Assembly (NCBI GenBank): GCA_905235355.1
Contig: CAJOLM010000063.1
Span: forward strand, 1-6,551
DNA length: 6,551 nucleotides
Reading direction: 5' to 3'
Source of the DNA: an uncultured Elusimicrobiales bacterium
GTDB lineage: Bacteria > Elusimicrobiota > Elusimicrobia > Elusimicrobiales > Elusimicrobiaceae
Within the stretch, counting starts at the first letter, position 1. Every line of letters begins with the position of its first letter. The translations under genes and the position numbers were made by a program. This document shows positions 5,150 to 6,551 of this stretch, in pieces. The notes under the pieces were generated by a model, which was not told where the DNA came from, searched no databases, and saw only the letters and a list, made by a program, of their open reading frames with translations.

Positions 5150-6355
5150 ATGATTTTTACCAAAAAACAGATGGATAATTATGCAGACGTCATGGTCTGG
5201 GCCATGGAAAATGCCCGCCGCGGCGGTAAATTTAAAAAATATGATACGGTGCTGCTGCGCTCTGATTTAGCAGCGCTGCCTTTATTGCAGGCGGTGTACG
5301 AACGGTTGCTGGATAAAAAATATAATACCACTGTACGTTTTATGGTGCCGGGTAGCATGCAGCGCGCTTTGTACAGCAAAGCAGATGATAAACAACTGGC
5401 TTATTTGCCCGCCGGGGAAGAAACGTTCCAAGGGGATTTGAATGGTATGATTGCGTTGCTCGCGCCAGAAGATTTGACCGCGCTTCAGAAAGTGGATCCG
5501 GCCCGCATTGGCAAGGCGGCTGTGGCGCGCAAAAAATTGCGTGAGATTTTGGACCGCACCGAGCAAGACGGCAAATTTTCATGGACCTTGTGTATGTATC
5601 CGACGCAGGAGCTTGCCAAAAGAGCCGGATTAAGTTTAAAAGAATATGCCGGACAAGTGGCTAAGGCCTGCTTTTTAAATGAAAAAAATCCGGTCGCCAA
5701 ATGGAAGGAAGTGATGGCGCAAATTGCCGAAACGGGCAAATGGCTCAATGGGCTAAAAATAGAGCGCATTAACGTACAGACGGCGCACATGGATTTTGAA
5801 GTGCTAATGGGAGAGAAACGCAATTTTATTTCCGGCGGCGGTAATAATATTCCGTCCTTTGAAATTTTTACCTCGCCCGATTGGCGCGGTACACGCGGCG
5901 TGTATTTTGCTGATTTGTCTTCCTACCGCAGCGGCAATTATGTAAAGGGTATGAGGCTTGAATTTAAAAACGGACGCTGCGTGAAAGCCACCGCCGAAAA
6001 AGGTCAAGATTTTTTGCGCAAGATGCTGGCTATGGACCGCGGAGCGGCGCAAATTGGGGAGTTCTCTTTGACGGACCGCCGCTTTTCCAAAATTGACAAA
6101 TTTATGGCAGATATTTTGTTTGATGAAAATTTTGGCGGCAAACACGGCAACTGCCATGTGGCTATTGGATCGAGCTATGCCGACACATACGCAGGCGACG
6201 TGCGCAAACTGGATAAAAAGCTCAAGGAAAAGCTGGGCTATAATGAATCGGCCCTGCATTGGGATTTAATTAATACTGAGGATAAAACCGTGCATGCCAC
6301 GGTCAAAGGCGGCAAAAAAATCCTGATTTACGAAAAAGGCCAATTCTGCCTGTAA
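5150..6355 (+). CDS. M29-family metallo-aminopeptidase (AmpS/AmpT-like)
   Basis: A 401-residue cytosolic enzyme expected to remove N-terminal amino acids from peptides with a two-metal (Zn or Co) centre, close to the usual M29 length of about 410. The catalytic C-terminal half has the family's metal ligands in order: NIPSFEIFTSPD (E238), IGEFSLTD (E304), GNCHVAIGSSY (H336, with H332 nearby) and ALHWDLI (H370, D372). Residues 1-200 form the N-terminal lobe, typical in having no catalytic motif. The protein has no signal peptide, as expected for peptide turnover inside the cell. It is a single-gene unit: divergent from the membrane protein, preceded by AGGAGG, and followed by its own terminator. 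I do not assign a gene symbol because ampS, pepS and ampT names are used inconsistently in M29. Family assignment is firm; peptide preference is not visible. Confidence 0.93.
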   Translation: MIFTKKQMDNYADVMVWAMENARRGGKFKKYDTVLLRSDLAALPLLQAVYERLLDKKYNTTVRFMVPGSMQRALYSKADDKQLAYLPAGEETFQGDLNGMIALLAPEDLTALQKVDPARIGKAAVARKKLREILDRTEQDGKFSWTLCMYPTQELAKRAGLSLKEYAGQVAKACFLNEKNPVAKWKEVMAQIAETGKWLNGLKIERINVQTAHMDFEVLMGEKRNFISGGGNNIPSFEIFTSPDWRGTRGVYFADLSSYRSGNYVKGMRLEFKNGRCVKATAEKGQDFLRKMLAMDRGAAQIGEFSLTDRRFSKIDKFMADILFDENFGGKHGNCHVAIGSSYADTYAGDVRKLDKKLKEKLGYNESALHWDLINTEDKTVHATVKGGKKILIYEKGQFCL

Positions 6356-6372
6356 GTATTTGCTACATAACG

Positions 6373-6401
6373 CACCCCCGGTTTTGCCGGGGGTGTTTTT
6401 T
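6373..6401 (+). terminator. Rho-independent terminator of the aminopeptidase gene
   Basis: A 9-bp stem (6373-6381 CACCCCCGG, 6387-6395 CCGGGGGTG) with a TTTTG loop is followed by six T (6396-6401). It starts 17 bases after the stop codon. Confidence 0.92.
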
Positions 6402-6481
6402 GTCGTTTTTTGATGGAAAAGAAGGGGGAAATTTAGGCCAAAAAGCACGCGTAAAAATAGGGCTGTTAGGGTTCAATACAT

Positions 6482-6551
6482 ATGAGACTATTCCGACGAC
6501 GTTTTCCGAAACAATTTAAGACAATCTCTTTTTATCCTCTTAAAATAAGTC
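6482..6551 (+). CDS. Possible start of a gene running off the right edge
   Basis: From the ATG at 6482 the frame stays open for 23 codons to the end of the window, beginning MRLFRRRFPKQFK and very basic. An AGGG lies about 11 bases upstream, which is a weak and distant ribosome site. The frame is too short to separate a real gene from chance, and the protein is not recognised. The stretch 6402-6481 before it holds nothing else I can identify. Confidence 0.25.
   Translation, partial: MRLFRRRFPKQFKTISFYPLKIS

Noticed and set aside
5485..5823. 112-codon open frame on the minus strand inside the aminopeptidase gene
   Set aside because: Same reason: antisense to well-supported coding sequence, with low-complexity, implausible protein composition.
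5804..6259. 151-codon open frame on the minus strand inside the aminopeptidase gene
   Set aside because: It lies fully opposite a gene with all M29 metal ligands, has no family resemblance and no ribosome site pattern; it is a mirror of the real coding frame.
6461..6490. GGTTCAATAC near 6470, resembling a tRNA T-loop
   Set aside because: The flanking bases do not pair into a T-stem and no acceptor, D or anticodon arms can be built around it.
1..6551. CRISPR array, transposon ends or defence island
   Set aside because: No regularly spaced direct repeats, no long inverted repeats apart from terminators, and no transposase, integrase or toxin-antitoxin pair. The Cas4-like fold of the nuclease is not accompanied by any cas gene.

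Overview
The window is a compact stretch of bacterial chromosome with seven well-supported genes, one truncated gene at the left edge and one doubtful gene start at the right edge. There are no RNA genes, CRISPR arrays, insertion sequences or phage genes. Intergenic gaps are short and most transcription units end in a GC-rich hairpin with a T-run. Gene content alone does not fix the taxon. The left-edge protein tail (two cysteines, a Trp/Tyr-rich end, final Leu-Pro) resembles the pilin-like proteins abundant in Elusimicrobiota, and a gut Elusimicrobium-type bacterium is my best guess, from memory and unconfirmed.

Layout: (1) 1-116 (+), C-terminal end of a probable type IV pilin-like protein. 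It converges on (2) a three-gene leftward unit read from 2893 to 165: a TM0106/COG2251-type nuclease with a C-terminal DEDD exonuclease (RNase H-like) domain, an inositol-monophosphatase/SuhB-family phosphatase whose ATG overlaps the nuclease stop codon (ATGA), and a small tandem ACT-domain protein. A shared bidirectional terminator at 115-144 closes both sides. (3) Divergent from the nuclease is a rightward gene for a small membrane-anchored coiled-coil protein (2983-3417), ending in a UUCG-loop terminator. (4) A ZupT-like ZIP metal transporter (3515-4285, +) converges on (5) an unnamed secreted/membrane protein with four C-terminal transmembrane helices (4331-5089, -), with a bidirectional terminator between them. 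(6) Divergent from it, behind a strong Shine-Dalgarno, is an M29-family (AmpS/AmpT-like) metallo-aminopeptidase (5150-6355, +) with its own terminator. (7) The last 150 bases hold nothing certain; a basic 23-codon reading frame runs off the right end.

The genes do not form one pathway. They look like ordinary housekeeping and transport functions plus two uncharacterised envelope proteins. I found no convincing new multi-gene system. The best leads are: the nuclease, whose N-terminal PD-(D/E)XK half seems to have lost its acidic residues and cysteine cluster while the exonuclease half is intact; two promoters (nuclease and ZIP genes) placed so that transcription should begin at the ATG, in genes lacking a Shine-Dalgarno, suggesting leaderless mRNAs; and the uncharacterised membrane protein with two C-x4-C pairs.
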